Origin: Leptothrix sp. (in: b-proteobacteria) | GTDB taxonomy: Bacteria; Pseudomonadota; Gammaproteobacteria; Burkholderiales; Burkholderiaceae_C | DNA length: 64,000 nucleotides | Direction of reading: 5' to 3' | Assembly: GCA_013822685.1 (NCBI GenBank) | Contig: PNKV01000001.1 | Location: forward strand, 62,001 to 126,000 | Shown: positions 9,214 through 21,700 of the stretch, one piece after another | How positions within the stretch are numbered: the first letter of the stretch is position 1 | How the letters are laid out: every line of letters starts with the position of its first letter | Notes under the pieces: generated by a model | Databases searched by the model: none | Told to the model about the DNA's origin: nothing | What the model saw: the letters and a program-made list of their open reading frames with translations, nothing else | Program-made: the position numbers and the translations under genes

Positions 9214-10059
9214 TTGTTCGCGCCGCTGTCGGAACGATCCACCGTGCTGAACCCTCTCCAGTCTTCACTGTTGCCACCGTCAACGCAGTCATCCACGCAC
9301 CTGCGGGTGGCCACCTACAACATCCACAAGGGCGTGCGGGGCATGGGCCCCACCAAGCGCCTGGAAATCCACAACCTGAGCCTGGCGGTCGAGGCCTTTG
9401 ACGCCGACATCGTCTGCCTGCAGGAAGTGCGGCATTTCCACCGCTCCGAGGCCAAGCGCTTTTCACGCACGGACTACGGCCCCATGTGCTGGCCACAACA
9501 GCCCCAGGCGGATTTCCTGGCGCCGGAAGGCTATGACGTGGCGTATCGAACCAATGCCACCACCAAGGACGGCGAGCACGGCAATGCGCTGCTGAGCCGC
9601 TGGCCGATGGGGAACATTGGCCACCACGATGTGTCGGACCACCGGTTCGAGCAGCGTGGATTTCTGCACGTGCCCGTGTTCTGGCGCGGCGTCGAGATCC
9701 ATGTGATCGTGGTGCACCTGGGCTTGATCCACGCCAGCCGCGTGAGGCAGGCCGAGCAACTGGCGGCCTTGGTGATCAAGGAGCTGCCGCCCGATGCCCT
9801 GGTGGTGGTAGCCGGCGACTTCAACGACTGGAACGAGAAGCTGGACCAGGTGTTGCACACGGCCAAGCTGAAGCGCGCCGGCCTGCCCAAGGCCCCCAAC
9901 ACGCCCACGTTCCCATCACGCATCCCGGTGCTGGCGCTGGACCGCGTCTACACCCGCGGCCTGACCTGCCAGTCGGTGATGGTGCCGCGCGGTGGCGCCT
10001 GGGCACGCATGTCGGACCACTTGCCCCTGGTGGTCGAGCTGGACATCGACGACGTCTGA
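9214..10059 (+). CDS. Endonuclease/exonuclease/phosphatase family protein (YbhP-like)
   Basis: The EEP-fold signatures are all visible: ATYNIHKG, CLQEVR (metal-binding Glu), VVVAGDFNDWN and the C-terminal MSDHLPLVVEL. The frame can start at TTG 9214 (281 residues) or GTG 9244; the conserved domain begins only around residue 30, so the start is uncertain. The stop overlaps the clsB ATG (TGATG). In E. coli the homologous ybhP also lies directly upstream of clsB (ybhO), so a role linked to phospholipid metabolism is plausible but unproven. Confidence 0.85.
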   Translation: MFAPLSERSTVLNPLQSSLLPPSTQSSTHLRVATYNIHKGVRGMGPTKRLEIHNLSLAVEAFDADIVCLQEVRHFHRSEAKRFSRTDYGPMCWPQQPQADFLAPEGYDVAYRTNATTKDGEHGNALLSRWPMGNIGHHDVSDHRFEQRGFLHVPVFWRGVEIHVIVVHLGLIHASRVRQAEQLAALVIKELPPDALVVVAGDFNDWNEKLDQVLHTAKLKRAGLPKAPNTPTFPSRIPVLALDRVYTRGLTCQSVMVPRGGAWARMSDHLPLVVELDIDDV

Positions 10060-11372
10060 TGGCCCCCTCGCCCGAAGTGAGCTCGGCGCACGCCTTGCGC
10101 GGCCTGGCCTGGTATGGCCAGCGCAAGCCTCTGTTCACGGGGGGCAACGACGTCACTTTGCTGAAGGGCGCCACGGACCAGTTCCCCGCTTTGCGGGCCA
10201 GCATCGACGATGCCAAACGCTCGGTGTGGATGGCCACTTACCTGGTGTCGCCCATCGGGCAAAGCCAAACCGTGTTGCAGGCGCTGGCCCGAGCCGCTCA
10301 ACGGGGTGTTGAGGTGCACTTCGTGGTGGATGGGGTGGGCTCGCGCGATGCGCCGGCCTCGCTGTGGCGCGAGCTGGAGGAGGCGGGTGTCAAGCTGGTG
10401 GTTTACCGGCCGGTGCGGGGCCTGTTGAATTTGCTGGATTCGTCGCAATGGCGGCGCATGCACATGAAGCTGTGCGTGGTTGATGACGCGGTGGGCTTCG
10501 TGGGAGGCATCAACCTGATCGATGACCGCTATGACCTGGCCTTGGGTTGGTCTTCGGCACCGCGCCTGGACTACGCGCTGCAGGTGAAGGGCGCTGCCGT
10601 GATGCCGATGGCACACACCGTCAAGGCCATGTGGACTCGGGCCGCCGTGGGCCGCGACTGGCGCGATGACATCGTCCACTGGATGGCCGACAACCACAGC
10701 ATGAAGCGGCTGCGCGCCTTGTGGCAAAAAGCCCGTTTGCGGCTGCCCGCGCGCGAGCAAAAGCACTTGTCAGCGGCCTCCAGCACCAACCTGCCCATGC
10801 GCTGCGCCTTCGTTTTGCGCGACAACCTGCTGCAGCGGCGCACCATCGAGCGCGCGGCCTTGCAGGCGATCCAGCATGCCCGCACGCGGGTGGACATCGT
10901 CACACCTTACTTCTACCCGGCCAGGGCCTTGCGGCACGCGCTGCGCAACGCCGCCAAGCGGGGGGTCGTGGTCAGGCTGCTGCTGCAAGGCAAGGCCGAC
11001 TACAGGATCGCCGCGATCGCGGCCCAGGTGCTGTACCACGACCTGCAACTGCACGGGGTCCGCATTTTTGAGTACCAGCCGGCCTTGCTGCACGCCAAGG
11101 TGCTGTGTGTGGACGACGAGTGGGCCACCATCGGTTCGTCCAACCTCGACCCGCTGTCGTTGGTGTTGAACCTGGAAGCCAATCTGGTGGTGCGCGACCG
11201 GAGCTTTGTGCGCACCTTGTCCGCGGCCCTGGCCGTTGACTTCGAGCAAAGCACTGAGATCTCACCGCCGCTGGTTCGGCAACGCAGTTGGGTGACCCGG
11301 GTCCGGCGCTCCACCATCGCATGGATGGCGAAGACCTACCTGCGCTTGGCGGGGGTCACCGGGCGGTATTGA
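10059..11372 (+). CDS. clsB: Cardiolipin synthase B (phospholipase D superfamily)
   Basis: The 437-residue protein carries two HKD motifs, HMKLCVVD near residue 135 and HAKVLCVDD near residue 345, each followed by the expected Gly/Ser/Asn elements (VGGINLIDD and IGSSNLDPLS). This two-motif arrangement and length fit ClsB, which makes cardiolipin from phosphatidylglycerol donors at the inner membrane. It has no N-terminal transmembrane pair, unlike ClsA. It is translationally coupled to the upstream EEP gene. Its 3' end faces cobC across a 9-base gap with no obvious terminator. Confidence 0.92.
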   Translation: MAPSPEVSSAHALRGLAWYGQRKPLFTGGNDVTLLKGATDQFPALRASIDDAKRSVWMATYLVSPIGQSQTVLQALARAAQRGVEVHFVVDGVGSRDAPASLWRELEEAGVKLVVYRPVRGLLNLLDSSQWRRMHMKLCVVDDAVGFVGGINLIDDRYDLALGWSSAPRLDYALQVKGAAVMPMAHTVKAMWTRAAVGRDWRDDIVHWMADNHSMKRLRALWQKARLRLPAREQKHLSAASSTNLPMRCAFVLRDNLLQRRTIERAALQAIQHARTRVDIVTPYFYPARALRHALRNAAKRGVVVRLLLQGKADYRIAAIAAQVLYHDLQLHGVRIFEYQPALLHAKVLCVDDEWATIGSSNLDPLSLVLNLEANLVVRDRSFVRTLSAALAVDFEQSTEISPPLVRQRSWVTRVRRSTIAWMAKTYLRLAGVTGRY

Positions 11373-11381
11373 ACTGGCGGC

Positions 11382-11933
11382 TCAGGGCAAACGCCACAAG
11401 GCGCCGTAGGGTGGCGGGGCGGGCCACTGCGCCGCCTGTTGCGGGGCTTGCTGCGGATGCTGATGGGCCCAGCGTCGGGCAAGCATCCAGCCAGCATGGC
11501 CGACCAGCACGGCGTGGTCGATGGTGGGCTTCCAGGCCGCGGCCCTGGTCAACAAGGATTGCAAGGCTTCGCCGCCACCGGGTGCGTGGGTGGCAAAGGC
11601 TTCGCACCATTGATCGACGTGCGCTTGCGGGATGTCGCTCCACGGCAGCCCATCCCAGGTGCCGAAATCCAGTTCCAGCAAAGCGGGGTCGCGCACATGC
11701 GTCCACCCCCAACGCCGCAGGTACCGGCCCACCAAGGCGCAGCGTTGCAAAGGCGAGGTGTGCACGACCTTGGCCAGGCCATGACGGCGCGCCGCCTGCT
11801 GGATGCGCCGAGCCAGGCGCTTGGCGCGGCGCGCGGGCACAGTGACGTCGGTGCGGCCGATGCACCGGCCAGCCACCCGCTCAGGCCTGGGATGGCGCCA
11901 GGCCCACACGGGCGTTACCTGTGGGTCGCTCAT
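11382..11933 (-). CDS. cobC: Alpha-ribazole phosphatase CobC-like histidine phosphatase
   Basis: The 183-residue product belongs to the phosphoglycerate-mutase-like histidine phosphatases. The catalytic start reads WAWRHPRPE (RHP in place of the common RHG). It is followed by the SPLQRC segment, ELDFGTWDG and the second catalytic histidine in VLVGHAG. In this operon it should remove the 5'-phosphate from alpha-ribazole phosphate or adenosylcobalamin phosphate. The ATG at 11933 shares its A with the cobS stop (TGATG), which fixes the start. It is the last gene of the cobalamin operon. Confidence 0.82.
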   Translation of the reverse strand: MSDPQVTPVWAWRHPRPERVAGRCIGRTDVTVPARRAKRLARRIQQAARRHGLAKVVHTSPLQRCALVGRYLRRWGWTHVRDPALLELDFGTWDGLPWSDIPQAHVDQWCEAFATHAPGGGEALQSLLTRAAAWKPTIDHAVLVGHAGWMLARRWAHQHPQQAPQQAAQWPAPPPYGALWRLP

Positions 11934-12778
11934 CACGGGAAACCTGAGGCCGCAGCCGCCCCGTGGTGGGCCACCGCCAGCCAGGCCAGCAAAGCCGCGA
12001 CTTCGCTGAACTGCTGCGCGGCCCCGAGCGTGTCGCCGGTGTAACCGCCCAGGCGTTGCCGGTACCAACGGGCACACACCGTGGTCACCAAAGCGCAGGC
12101 CAGGCCAGCGGCCAACATGGCGGGCAGGAGCACCGCGAAGGGATCCTTGAAGGGCGCCAGAAGCATCAAGCCCAGGGTGAGCAGCAACACCCAGCACCAG
12201 GCCACCCACACCGCGCTGGCCTGCACGCTCAGGGCCAGCGGCTTGGCCTTGGCATGTTCGATGTCGCCGGCGTAGGGCAAGCAGCGCATCAGCGTGACGG
12301 CCACGGCGCGCGAGGCGGCGTGTGCCCAGATCAACGCCAAGGCGGGCCACCAAGGCCCCTGCTGGGCCAAGCCGGCCAAGGTCACGCCTTTGAGCCCGAG
12401 CATCAGCACCAGGCTGACCGCGCCATAAGCGCCAATGCGCGAGTCCTTCATGATCAGCAAGGCTTTATCGCGGCTGACCGCGCCGCCCAAGGCATCGCAG
12501 GTGTCGCTCAGGCCATCTTCATGAAACGCGCCGGTCAGCCACACGGTGGCCACCATGCTCAACACCACCGCCACCGAGGGTGGCCACACCTGAGCCGCCA
12601 AGCACCAGACCGAGGCACCCACGGCGCCAATGCCCGCGCCCACCAAAGGCAGGTGGCGAGCACATTCATTCAACCAGCCCGCCTCGAACCCCACCCAACG
12701 GGGCACGGGCGCGCGGGTGAGGAACTGCACGGCCACCAGCAGCAGCCGCAGTTCATGCACCAGGCGGTCCGACCACAT
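11933..12778 (-). CDS. cobS: Adenosylcobinamide-GDP ribazoletransferase
   Basis: This is a 281-residue polytopic membrane protein with the CobS signature FHEDGLSDTCDALGG (about residues 84-98) and RIGAYGAVSLVL. The segment GYTGDTLGA near the C-terminus is also typical. It joins adenosylcobinamide-GDP to alpha-ribazole or its phosphate at the inner membrane. This CobS is unrelated to the AAA subunit CobS of aerobic cobaltochelatase. The gene overlaps cobT by one base and cobC by one base. Confidence 0.95.
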   Translation of the reverse strand: MWSDRLVHELRLLLVAVQFLTRAPVPRWVGFEAGWLNECARHLPLVGAGIGAVGASVWCLAAQVWPPSVAVVLSMVATVWLTGAFHEDGLSDTCDALGGAVSRDKALLIMKDSRIGAYGAVSLVLMLGLKGVTLAGLAQQGPWWPALALIWAHAASRAVAVTLMRCLPYAGDIEHAKAKPLALSVQASAVWVAWCWVLLLTLGLMLLAPFKDPFAVLLPAMLAAGLACALVTTVCARWYRQRLGGYTGDTLGAAQQFSEVAALLAWLAVAHHGAAAASGFP

Positions 12779-13839
12779 CAGGCGCCCTGCCCTTGGCTGG
12801 CATCGCCGTCGGCAGTGCTGACACCGGCCGATTCAAAGCTGGCCATCTCGGCCAGGATGCGGCAACTGGATTCCAGCAGAGGCCAGGCCAAAGCGGCACC
12901 CGAGCCTTCGCCCAAGCGCAAGCCCAGGTTCAACAAGGGCTGGGCTTTCAAGTGGGACAGCATGCGGGCATGGCCTTGTTCATCGGATTGGTGGGCGAAC
13001 ACGCAGCGTTGCAGCACCAGAGGCTGCAGGGCCTGGGCCACCAAGACCGCGCTGCTGGCGATGAAGCCGTCGACAACGATCACGCGGTTTTGCGCGGCCG
13101 CTTCCAGCACGGCGCCGACCATCATGGCAATCTCGAAGCCGCCCATCGCAGCCAGCGCTTGCAAGGGCTCGGCGGCCTGCTCATGGCGGGCCAGCACCTG
13201 GCGCAGCACGGCCAACTTGCGCTGCACACCGGCGTCGTCCAGACCGGTACCACGCCCCACGCATTGCTCGATGGGCAGGCCCGTCAAGCGGGCCATCAGC
13301 AGGGCAGCACTGGAGGTGTTGCCGATGCCCATTTCGCCCAAGAGCACCGCGTTGCCCGGCAGGCTGCGCACCACCTCGGCACCTTGGTCCAAGGCAGTCT
13401 GGCATTGGGCGGCGCTCATGGCCGGGCCTTGGCTGGCGTCTTGTGTGCCTGGGGCCACCTTGCGCGATTGCAGGCCGGGACGCGGCGCGAAGTCATGGGC
13501 GACACCGGCATCGACCACGGTCAGGGCCAGGCCATGCTGGCGGGCCAGCACGCTGACGGCCGCGCCACCGGCGAGGAAGTTCTCGACCATCTGCCAGGTG
13601 ACGTCGCTGGGAAACAAGGAGATGCCTTGCGCGGCCAAGCCATGATCACCCGCAAACACCACCATCTGGGGCTGGCTCAGTTGCGGCGCCTCGGTGCCCA
13701 GCATCAGGCCCAGCTGCAAGGCCAGGGCCTCCAGTCGGCCCAGTGAGCCCAAGGGCTTGGTCTTGTTGTCCAGCAGGTGTTGCAGGCGTTGGGCGCGTGC
13801 GGGGTTGCGCAGGTCGGTGATGGTGTTCAGTTGGGTCAT
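12778..13839 (-). CDS. cobT: Nicotinate-nucleotide--dimethylbenzimidazole phosphoribosyltransferase
   Basis: The 353-residue length matches the family (~350). Signatures include [20 protein letters not shown] at the N-terminus, [32 protein letters not shown] and the C-terminal [18 protein letters not shown] with the catalytic Glu. It activates the lower-ligand base to its alpha-ribotide, supplying CobS. The start is fixed by a 4-base overlap with the upstream BtuF-like gene. Confidence 0.97.
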   Translation of the reverse strand: MTQLNTITDLRNPARAQRLQHLLDNKTKPLGSLGRLEALALQLGLMLGTEAPQLSQPQMVVFAGDHGLAAQGISLFPSDVTWQMVENFLAGGAAVSVLARQHGLALTVVDAGVAHDFAPRPGLQSRKVAPGTQDASQGPAMSAAQCQTALDQGAEVVRSLPGNAVLLGEMGIGNTSSAALLMARLTGLPIEQCVGRGTGLDDAGVQRKLAVLRQVLARHEQAAEPLQALAAMGGFEIAMMVGAVLEAAAQNRVIVVDGFIASSAVLVAQALQPLVLQRCVFAHQSDEQGHARMLSHLKAQPLLNLGLRLGEGSGAALAWPLLESSCRILAEMASFESAGVSTADGDASQGQGA

Positions 13840-14662
13840 GGGGTGGGTGCTCCAGCCTGGAAACCCAGGGCTTGTGGGGTGGTGCCTGCGCAGCGCGCAA
13901 TGGCATCGAAAACATGGACCAGACCGCGCTCGATGGCGGCCGGGCCGGGCGACAAGATGTCGGATGAAGGGATGTCTTGCATCATGGCGTTCAGGGCAGG
14001 GAAGCCTTCGCGGGCCAGCACTTTTTCAGGCTCGAAACGCTGGCCACACCAGGCGCCCATGATGAGTTGCGGCTCGGTGGCCAAGACCTGCTCAGGGGTG
14101 ACTGCGCGCTCTTTGGAAGGAAAACGTTGCGCGGTGTCCGCGAACACGTCGATGCCACCGGCCAACTGGATGATCTCGCTGATCCAGGCGATGCCGCAGA
14201 TCAGGGGCGAGTGCCATTCTTCAAAGTAGACGCGGGGCTTGAAGGGCAGACTCTGGGCTGCTTGCGCCACCTTGGCCTGGATGGCTTCCAACTCGCCGAC
14301 CAACTGCGCAGCGGCCTCAGTGCGCTGCACAGTCTGGCCCAGTTTCCGAACCATGTCGGAGACGCCAGCCAGGCTTCGGTGGTTGAACCACATCACCTCC
14401 ACGCCGGCCTCGGCACAGGCGTCCAGCAAGGGCCGCTGCACTTCAGAAAAACCGATCACCAGGTCGGGCTTGACATCAAGGATGCGCTCCAGCTTGCCGG
14501 TTTTGAAGCCGCTGATCTTGGGCTTGTCTTCGCGCGCCTGAGGCGGGTAGACCGTGAAGCCCGAGATGCCGGCGATGCGGTCTTGCGCGCCCAGGCGGTA
14601 AAGCACATCCACCGATTCGGTGGACAGGCAGGCGATGCGTTGGGGGCCTTTTGGCGTTGTGT

Positions 14663-14666
<4 letters not shown>
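13836..14666 (-). CDS. BtuF-like (periplasmic-binding fold) protein without a signal peptide
   Basis: The 276-residue protein has the class III substrate-binding fold of BtuF/FepB-type proteins: [19 protein letters not shown] opening, [11 protein letters not shown], then [15 protein letters not shown] and a long connecting helix. No Sec or lipoprotein signal is visible at the N-terminus ([15 protein letters not shown]), so as read it would stay in the cytoplasm. It is a second paralogue beside the exported BtuF at 26658-27560. Similar signal-less proteins occur in other proteobacterial B12 clusters. A role in cytoplasmic corrinoid handling is an inference. Coupled to cobQ and cobT by 4-base overlaps. 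Confidence 0.8.
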
Positions 14667-16161
<1,495 letters not shown>

Positions 16162-16165
<4 letters not shown>

Positions 16166-17211
16166 CGGGTGTCCTCCATCTGGGTCAGCGCTTGAAGCAA
16201 GGCCTGTTGCGCGTGCGGCGCCTGGGCGCTCAGCCGCACCCAGCCCGGCAAACCAAAGCTGCTCGCGTCCCTGAGCTTGATGCCGTGGGCTCGCAGGGAA
16301 CCGACCGCGTGCGCTGGGCGGGCCAGCATGAAGGGCACCACCGAGGGCTCGCCATGCCAGCCCGCTCGGGCCAAGGCCGTTCGCTGGGCCGCCATCCACA
16401 GCGCCAAGGTCTGGCGTGAGCGGGCCAGCCAGGCTTGCGTGTCGGGGTGATGCCAGGCCTGCAGCATGGCCACGCCTTCGGCCGACACCACCCAGCTGGG
16501 CGCCAAGGCCTGAAAGTCGTTCATGTGGATGTGCTCGTCATCGGCAGGGGCGATGACGTAGCCCGCGCGCACCCCCGTCAGGCCCAGTGCCTTGTTGGGT
16601 GAGTACAGTTGCCAGCATTGCTCGGCCAGCGCCGCAGGCACGGGGTCTTGCCCCACCAGGCGCAGAGGCTCGTAGGCACGGTCCAGCGCCAAGGTCAATC
16701 CAGTTTTTTGATGCCGCAGGCTGCCCAACGCTGCCCAGAATGAGGGCGGCAGGCTTTGGCCGGTGGGGTTGCAAGGCTCGCACAACCAGACCAGGGACGG
16801 GCCGACCTGTGATGCCAGCGCGCTGAGCAAGGCCTCGCCATTGGCGTAGCCCTTCACCTGCAAACCCAAGGCCTGCGCGGCGGCTTGGTAATCACCGTAG
16901 CCAGGTTGTGGCACCCACACCTGGCGCACGCCGCGCAAGGAGGCGGCCAAAGTCAAGCGGCGGATGGCTTCGCTGCTGCCGGCCGTGGGCCACACGCGCG
17001 CCACCTGGGTGCTCAGCGAAAGGGCCATACTTTCACGCAAGGCGCGGTAGCCAGGATCTGGGTAGCGCTGGCGGTCCGCCATTTGGATGGCTTGCACCAC
17101 GTTGTCGGGTGCGCCCAGTGGGTTGGCGTTGCTGGAGAAGTCGTGGAGGATGGGTGGGCCGCTGTCAGGGCCGCCATGCTCGTTGATCCAGGTGGGCTGC
17201 GGCAGCATCAT
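16162..17211 (-). CDS. cobD: CobD-like threonine-phosphate decarboxylase (class I/II aminotransferase fold)
   Basis: The 349-residue PLP enzyme resembles HisC/CobD. It has an HDFSSNANPLG opening, CEPCNPTGQSLP, the aspartate in LALDRAYEPL and the PLP lysine in SPNKALGLTGVRAGY. In CobD-type enzymes this fold decarboxylates L-threonine O-3-phosphate to aminopropanol phosphate, the substrate of CbiB, whose gene is immediately upstream. HisC-like alternatives are disfavoured by context. Start 17211 (ATGATG) overlaps the cbiB stop by 4 bases. Confidence 0.85.
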
Positions 17212-18140
17212 CGGGCTCCCCAGCTCAAGCAGGCCGGCATCAGGATCAAGACGGCAGCCCAGGCCGCCGCCCACCACACCGCCCTTTGCGCCATGGCCAA
17301 GGCTTGCGCGGTGTGCCGCGGCTGGGGCAAGGCGGCTGATTCATTCAACACATACACGCCCGGCTTGCTCAGGCGAACCTGCAGCAACAGGGCCATGACC
17401 CCCATGGGCCAACCACCATTGGGCGATGGCGTGGCCCGCGCCTGCCGCCGGATGGCTGACCAGGCTGGCATGGTCCGGGCCGACAAGCACAACAACAAGG
17501 CCGTGGCGCGCGCGGGGATCCACGACAGGACATCGTCGGCACGGGCTGCCCACTTCCCTGCCCATTCGTAGCGGCCACGGTAACCCCACATGGCATCGGC
17601 GGTGTTGGCGAAACGGTAGAGCGCGGCCGCGCCCAGGCCACCCACTGCAAACCAAAGCAGTGGCGCCACGAGGGAATCGTTCAGGTTCTCGGCCAGCGAC
17701 TCAATGGCGCTTTCACGCACCGCCACCTCGTCCAGCTGGCTCACATCGCGGCTGACCAGGCGCTGCAGTTGCGCCCGGCCGGCTTCCAGCGAATCGCCCA
17801 AGGCCTGCTCTACCGAAGACACCTCGTCGCGCAACATGCGCCAGGCCAGCAAAGGCTTGAGCAACACGCCCAGCAGCAGTGCCTGGGCATACCAGGGGCA
17901 AGCGGTCAAGGCCCGCTCTGCCACGCAGGCCAGCGCCACCACCAGCGCGCCGCCCACACACCAGGCCAGCGCACCGCCCATGAAGGCCAGCGGGGGCCGC
18001 CATGTGGTCAAACGCGGGCCAAGCCAAGCCAGGTAGCGCCCCATGCCCACCACCGGATGGGCCCACGCCGGGGGCTCGCCCCAACGCCGGTCGATCAGCA
18101 AGGCCACGGCCATGGCCAACAGGGACACCCAAGGCGCCAT
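17208..18140 (-). CDS. cbiB: Adenosylcobinamide-phosphate synthase
   Basis: This 310-residue membrane protein has the CbiB signatures LLIDRRWGEPPAWAHPVVGMG and the long conserved core around RDVSQLDEVAVRESAIESLA, ENLNDSLVAPLLWF and FANTADAMWGYR. It attaches aminopropanol (phosphate) to cobyric acid. The ATG at 18140 lies 7 bases after the cobO stop. In some nomenclatures this enzyme is called CobD, which should not be confused with the PLP enzyme next to it. Confidence 0.95.
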   Translation of the reverse strand: MAPWVSLLAMAVALLIDRRWGEPPAWAHPVVGMGRYLAWLGPRLTTWRPPLAFMGGALAWCVGGALVVALACVAERALTACPWYAQALLLGVLLKPLLAWRMLRDEVSSVEQALGDSLEAGRAQLQRLVSRDVSQLDEVAVRESAIESLAENLNDSLVAPLLWFAVGGLGAAALYRFANTADAMWGYRGRYEWAGKWAARADDVLSWIPARATALLLCLSARTMPAWSAIRRQARATPSPNGGWPMGVMALLLQVRLSKPGVYVLNESAALPQPRHTAQALAMAQRAVWWAAAWAAVLILMPACLSWGAR

Positions 18141-18147
18141 CGCTTTT

Positions 18148-18717
18148 TCAGTCTTCGATGCCGCGTTGCGCGGGCACGCCAGCATGGTAGTGGTGCTTGA
18201 CGGCGGCCATCTCGGTGACGGTGTCCGCGATGTCGATCAACTCTTGCGGGCAACCGCGGCCAGTCAGCATGACATGGACATGGCTGGGGCGGTTGCGCAG
18301 GGCATCAAGCACCGGCTCCAGCGGAATCCAGCCATACCGCAGCGGGTACATGATCTCGTCCAGCACCACCAGGAAATGCTCGCCAGCGTTGATGGTGTCC
18401 AAAGCGCGGGCCCAACCATCGCGGGCCAATTGGGCAGAGTGCTCCAGATCGCGGCTCTTCCAGCTGAAGCCATCACCCAGGCCTTCAATCGGCACGCCCA
18501 ATTGCTCGAACACGCGGTGCTCGCCGAACCGGGCGCTGGGCACTTTCATGAACTGGTAGATCTTGACGGCCTTGCCGCGGCCATGGGCGCGCAGTGCCAG
18601 GCCAAAGGCCGAGGTGCTTTTGCCTTTGCCATCGCCGGTGTTCACCAGCAGCAGGCCACGGCGCTCGCCATCGGGCTTTTCAACTTGGCGGTCAACGGGG
18701 GGGGATTCGATTTCCAT
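18148..18717 (-). CDS. cobO: Corrinoid adenosyltransferase (CobO/BtuR type)
   Basis: The 189-residue product has the Walker-A-like NTGDGKGKSTSAFGLALR and the CobO/CobA-family elements QFMKVP, FSWKSRDLE and VVLDEIMYPLRYGW. The C-terminal LTGRGCPQELIDIAD is also diagnostic. It transfers the adenosyl group from ATP to Co(I) corrinoids. It follows the chelatase-like gene after 33 bases, with a GGAGA Shine-Dalgarno. It is one of the few operon genes not joined to its upstream neighbour by an overlap. Confidence 0.96.
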   Translation of the reverse strand: MEIESPPVDRQVEKPDGERRGLLLVNTGDGKGKSTSAFGLALRAHGRGKAVKIYQFMKVPSARFGEHRVFEQLGVPIEGLGDGFSWKSRDLEHSAQLARDGWARALDTINAGEHFLVVLDEIMYPLRYGWIPLEPVLDALRNRPSHVHVMLTGRGCPQELIDIADTVTEMAAVKHHYHAGVPAQRGIED

Positions 18718-18750
18718 GAGGTTTCTCCAATCTTGGATGCAAGGATCAAT

Positions 18751-21700
18751 TCAGGCAGCGGCCAGAGGCCGGCGCAGCGCTTGCCACGAGGCGCCACCGG
18801 CCACCAACAAAGTCATCAACACAGCGGCCAGGGCACGCGACAGTTCAGTGCCCACATCCAGCGCAGGCTTGGCATTGTCAGGCTGCCGCTGCAGCAGCAG
18901 GCCCTGAAGGCTGGGCGCAGGTTCCACGGGTTTGGGCTCCGGCTTTTGAACAGGCGTGGGCGTTGGGCTGGGTGGGCGCGCAGCTTGGGGCACTTCTGGC
19001 GGCGTGGGCTCGTTCAACTGCTGAGCCACCCAATGCCGGACAGCGCCCATTTCACCCGGCAAGGGCGCCTCGCGGGTCAGGTCCTTGTACAGCTGGGCCA
19101 CTTGTTGCTGCGTGGCGGCATCAGGTTGCCAATAGCCCATGCGCTGGGCCTGCACCAGGCGTTCCAGCGATTGGGCGTAGGCCTGGGGGTGCGTGCGCAG
19201 CCACTGCGGCAAACCCAGCTTGTGCTTGTCCTGCACCAGCACTTCATAGAAGTTCTGCCAGTGGTCAGGGCGCACGGTGTCGGGTGCGGTGACTTGCCAA
19301 CCCCAGGCGAACTGCAAAGCCTTGAGCACTTGCAAGGTGCCTGAATAGCCCTCGGCCTTCTGGGCTTGCAACCAACCAGGGTGCAAATAGCGCGACTGCA
19401 TCTCCAGCGCGATGCTGGTGGCGGCCGATTGCGTGTGGACTTCACTCGCATCCTGCAGCTGGTTCACGTACAAACCCAGCGCCTCGGTCTTGCCCGCACT
19501 GCGCGCCGCCGCCGCCAAACCACCCAGGTACTGGAAGGGATCGTCGGACGTGACCATGGCATACAAGTGCGAGGTGCGCGACAGCACCGCCGCCTGCGTG
19601 TGCCGCAGGTGCGAGCCCAAGGCCTTGGCGGCCACACCTTTGGGCAAGCCCTCCAAGGCCTGGCCATCCACATAAGGCTGGCTCATGCGCTGCAAGAACA
19701 TGTCACCCAGGCGGCTGTCATCGCGCTGAACACCTTCCGACTGCACAGCCTCTGACAAGCCGGTGCCGTAATCACCGCCCACATTGCCAAACACGCGAGC
19801 GCGGGCCAGCACTTGTGCCTGCGCGCGCGACACGCCTTCCTTGACCAACTCTGCGGCGACCACGGCCGTGTTGCTGGACACAGCATTGACAGGCTCGGCC
19901 GCTGAAGCCGCCGCCACCGCCTGGTCCACCAGGGCCATCAAAGCGGGGAACTGGTCGCGGTACGAGCCCGTGATGCTGAGCAGCACATCGACACGTGGGC
20001 GCTGCAAGGTGGACACCGGGATGACCCGCACACCGGTCGGCCGACCGGATTCATCCCACACCGGCTCAACGCCCAAGGCCACCAGCGCCTGCGCTTCCAT
20101 GATGCCCTGGTGCCGCAAAGTCTCGCCGGCCCACAAGGACAAGGCCATGCGCGTGGGCACCTGGCCGCCGTGCTCCGCCCTCCAGGTCTTGAGCCAGTCG
20201 TTGAACAAGCCCTTGGCCACCTCGTAGGCTTGCCGGGTGGGCAAGCGGCTGGGGTCCAGGCCGGTCAGGTTGCGGCCGGTGGGCAGGCTGTCGGGGTTGC
20301 GGATGGGATCGCCGCCATAAGCCGCGGTGATGAAATGCCCAGACAAGGCCGTGAGCAGGCCCGGCATTTCGCCTTCGGTGGACAGCAGGGCTTCCAGCGC
20401 CTGCGCCCGCTCGGCCAGTTTGAACAGCGCGGCCGAATCAATCGGCCTGCGCGCCGCGCGGTTGGGCACCGGGCCATCAGGCAGTGCAGGCCGCAAGTCC
20501 AATGTGCTGGCCTTTTGCGCGTCCAGCAAGGCCACGTCCAACCAACGCGAAGGCCGCGCCGTGGCCACCGCGTGGTGGTCGATCAGGAAGGCTTCGTCGA
20601 TGTCCTCACCCAAGGCCTCGATCAAGGGCTTGCGCAAGGCCTGCAAGATGGTCTGATGGCGCTGCGCGGCTTCGGGCACGCGGCCGAACACAGCCAGGCC
20701 TTTGGGCTGCGAGCTTTGCGCCAGCGTGTCCAGGTAAGGGTGCAGCAACTCCAGAAAACCGGAGAAATCCGCCGCGATGCGCTCGGCCGTCCAGCCCAGG
20801 TCCCGGTGCAACTGGTGTTCAACAAAATTGCCGACCAGTTGCCGCTCCAGGGCCTGCTTGGTCGGCCCGGCATCCACGGTCTCCCACTCGTGCATTACCT
20901 CGTGCATGTGGGCCATCTTGGCCTCGAATCCCGCTGGCGAGAACACGGGCGTCTTGTGGCTGACCAGCACCGCGCGCCCGCGCCGCTTGGCCGTCAAAGC
21001 CTCACCCAGGTTGTCGACGATGTAAGGGTACACAACGGGCACATCGCCCAGCGGCAGCAGGGCGTCGTCCCAGACGTCGAGGCTGCGCGCCTTGCCGGGG
21101 GCCCACTCCTGCGTGCCATGGGTGCCGAAGTGGATCAAGGCATCGGCTTGCCGTGCCCACAGGTAAACAGCCAGGTAGTGGTGGGATAGGGGTGTCTTGC
21201 TGCGGTGCATGAATGGGTTCTGGCCCAGGTGCAAGGTTTCCTCGCGCGGCGGTTGGGGCAGCACCGACAAATGTCCCACCTGCAGGCGCGGGATCACGAA
21301 CACACGCTGGCCTTGGTAAGAGACCACATAGCGGCTGCTGGCCGGCGTGCCCCACTGTGCTTCGATGCGCTGACGCACCTTCGCGGGCAAGGTCGCCCAC
21401 CAGGCCTCGTAGTCTTTCAAAGGCAAGGCGGCCGCCTGGTTGCTGGCCAACAAGGCCTGCAGATCAGCGCCAGGATAGTAAGCAGCCAGCATCGGTTTGA
21501 GGCCATCGACCCACTGCGACTCAGGCACCGCCTGCGTGGTGTAGCCCGCCTGGGCCAGGTTGCCCGAGACCTGCTCCAGGCTGCGCGGCACATTCAGGAA
21601 CGACGCCCCGAAATTGCTGCCGCCCGGCGGGTAGTTGTAGACCATGGCCACCAGGCGCTTGTCGGCCGCTGGCTTGGTCTGCAGCGTGATCAGGCGGCGC

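Noticed and set aside
11963..13645. A 560-codon plus-strand frame across cobS and cobT
   Set aside because: It runs antisense to two clearly identified genes, has shadow composition and crosses their junction without any domain.
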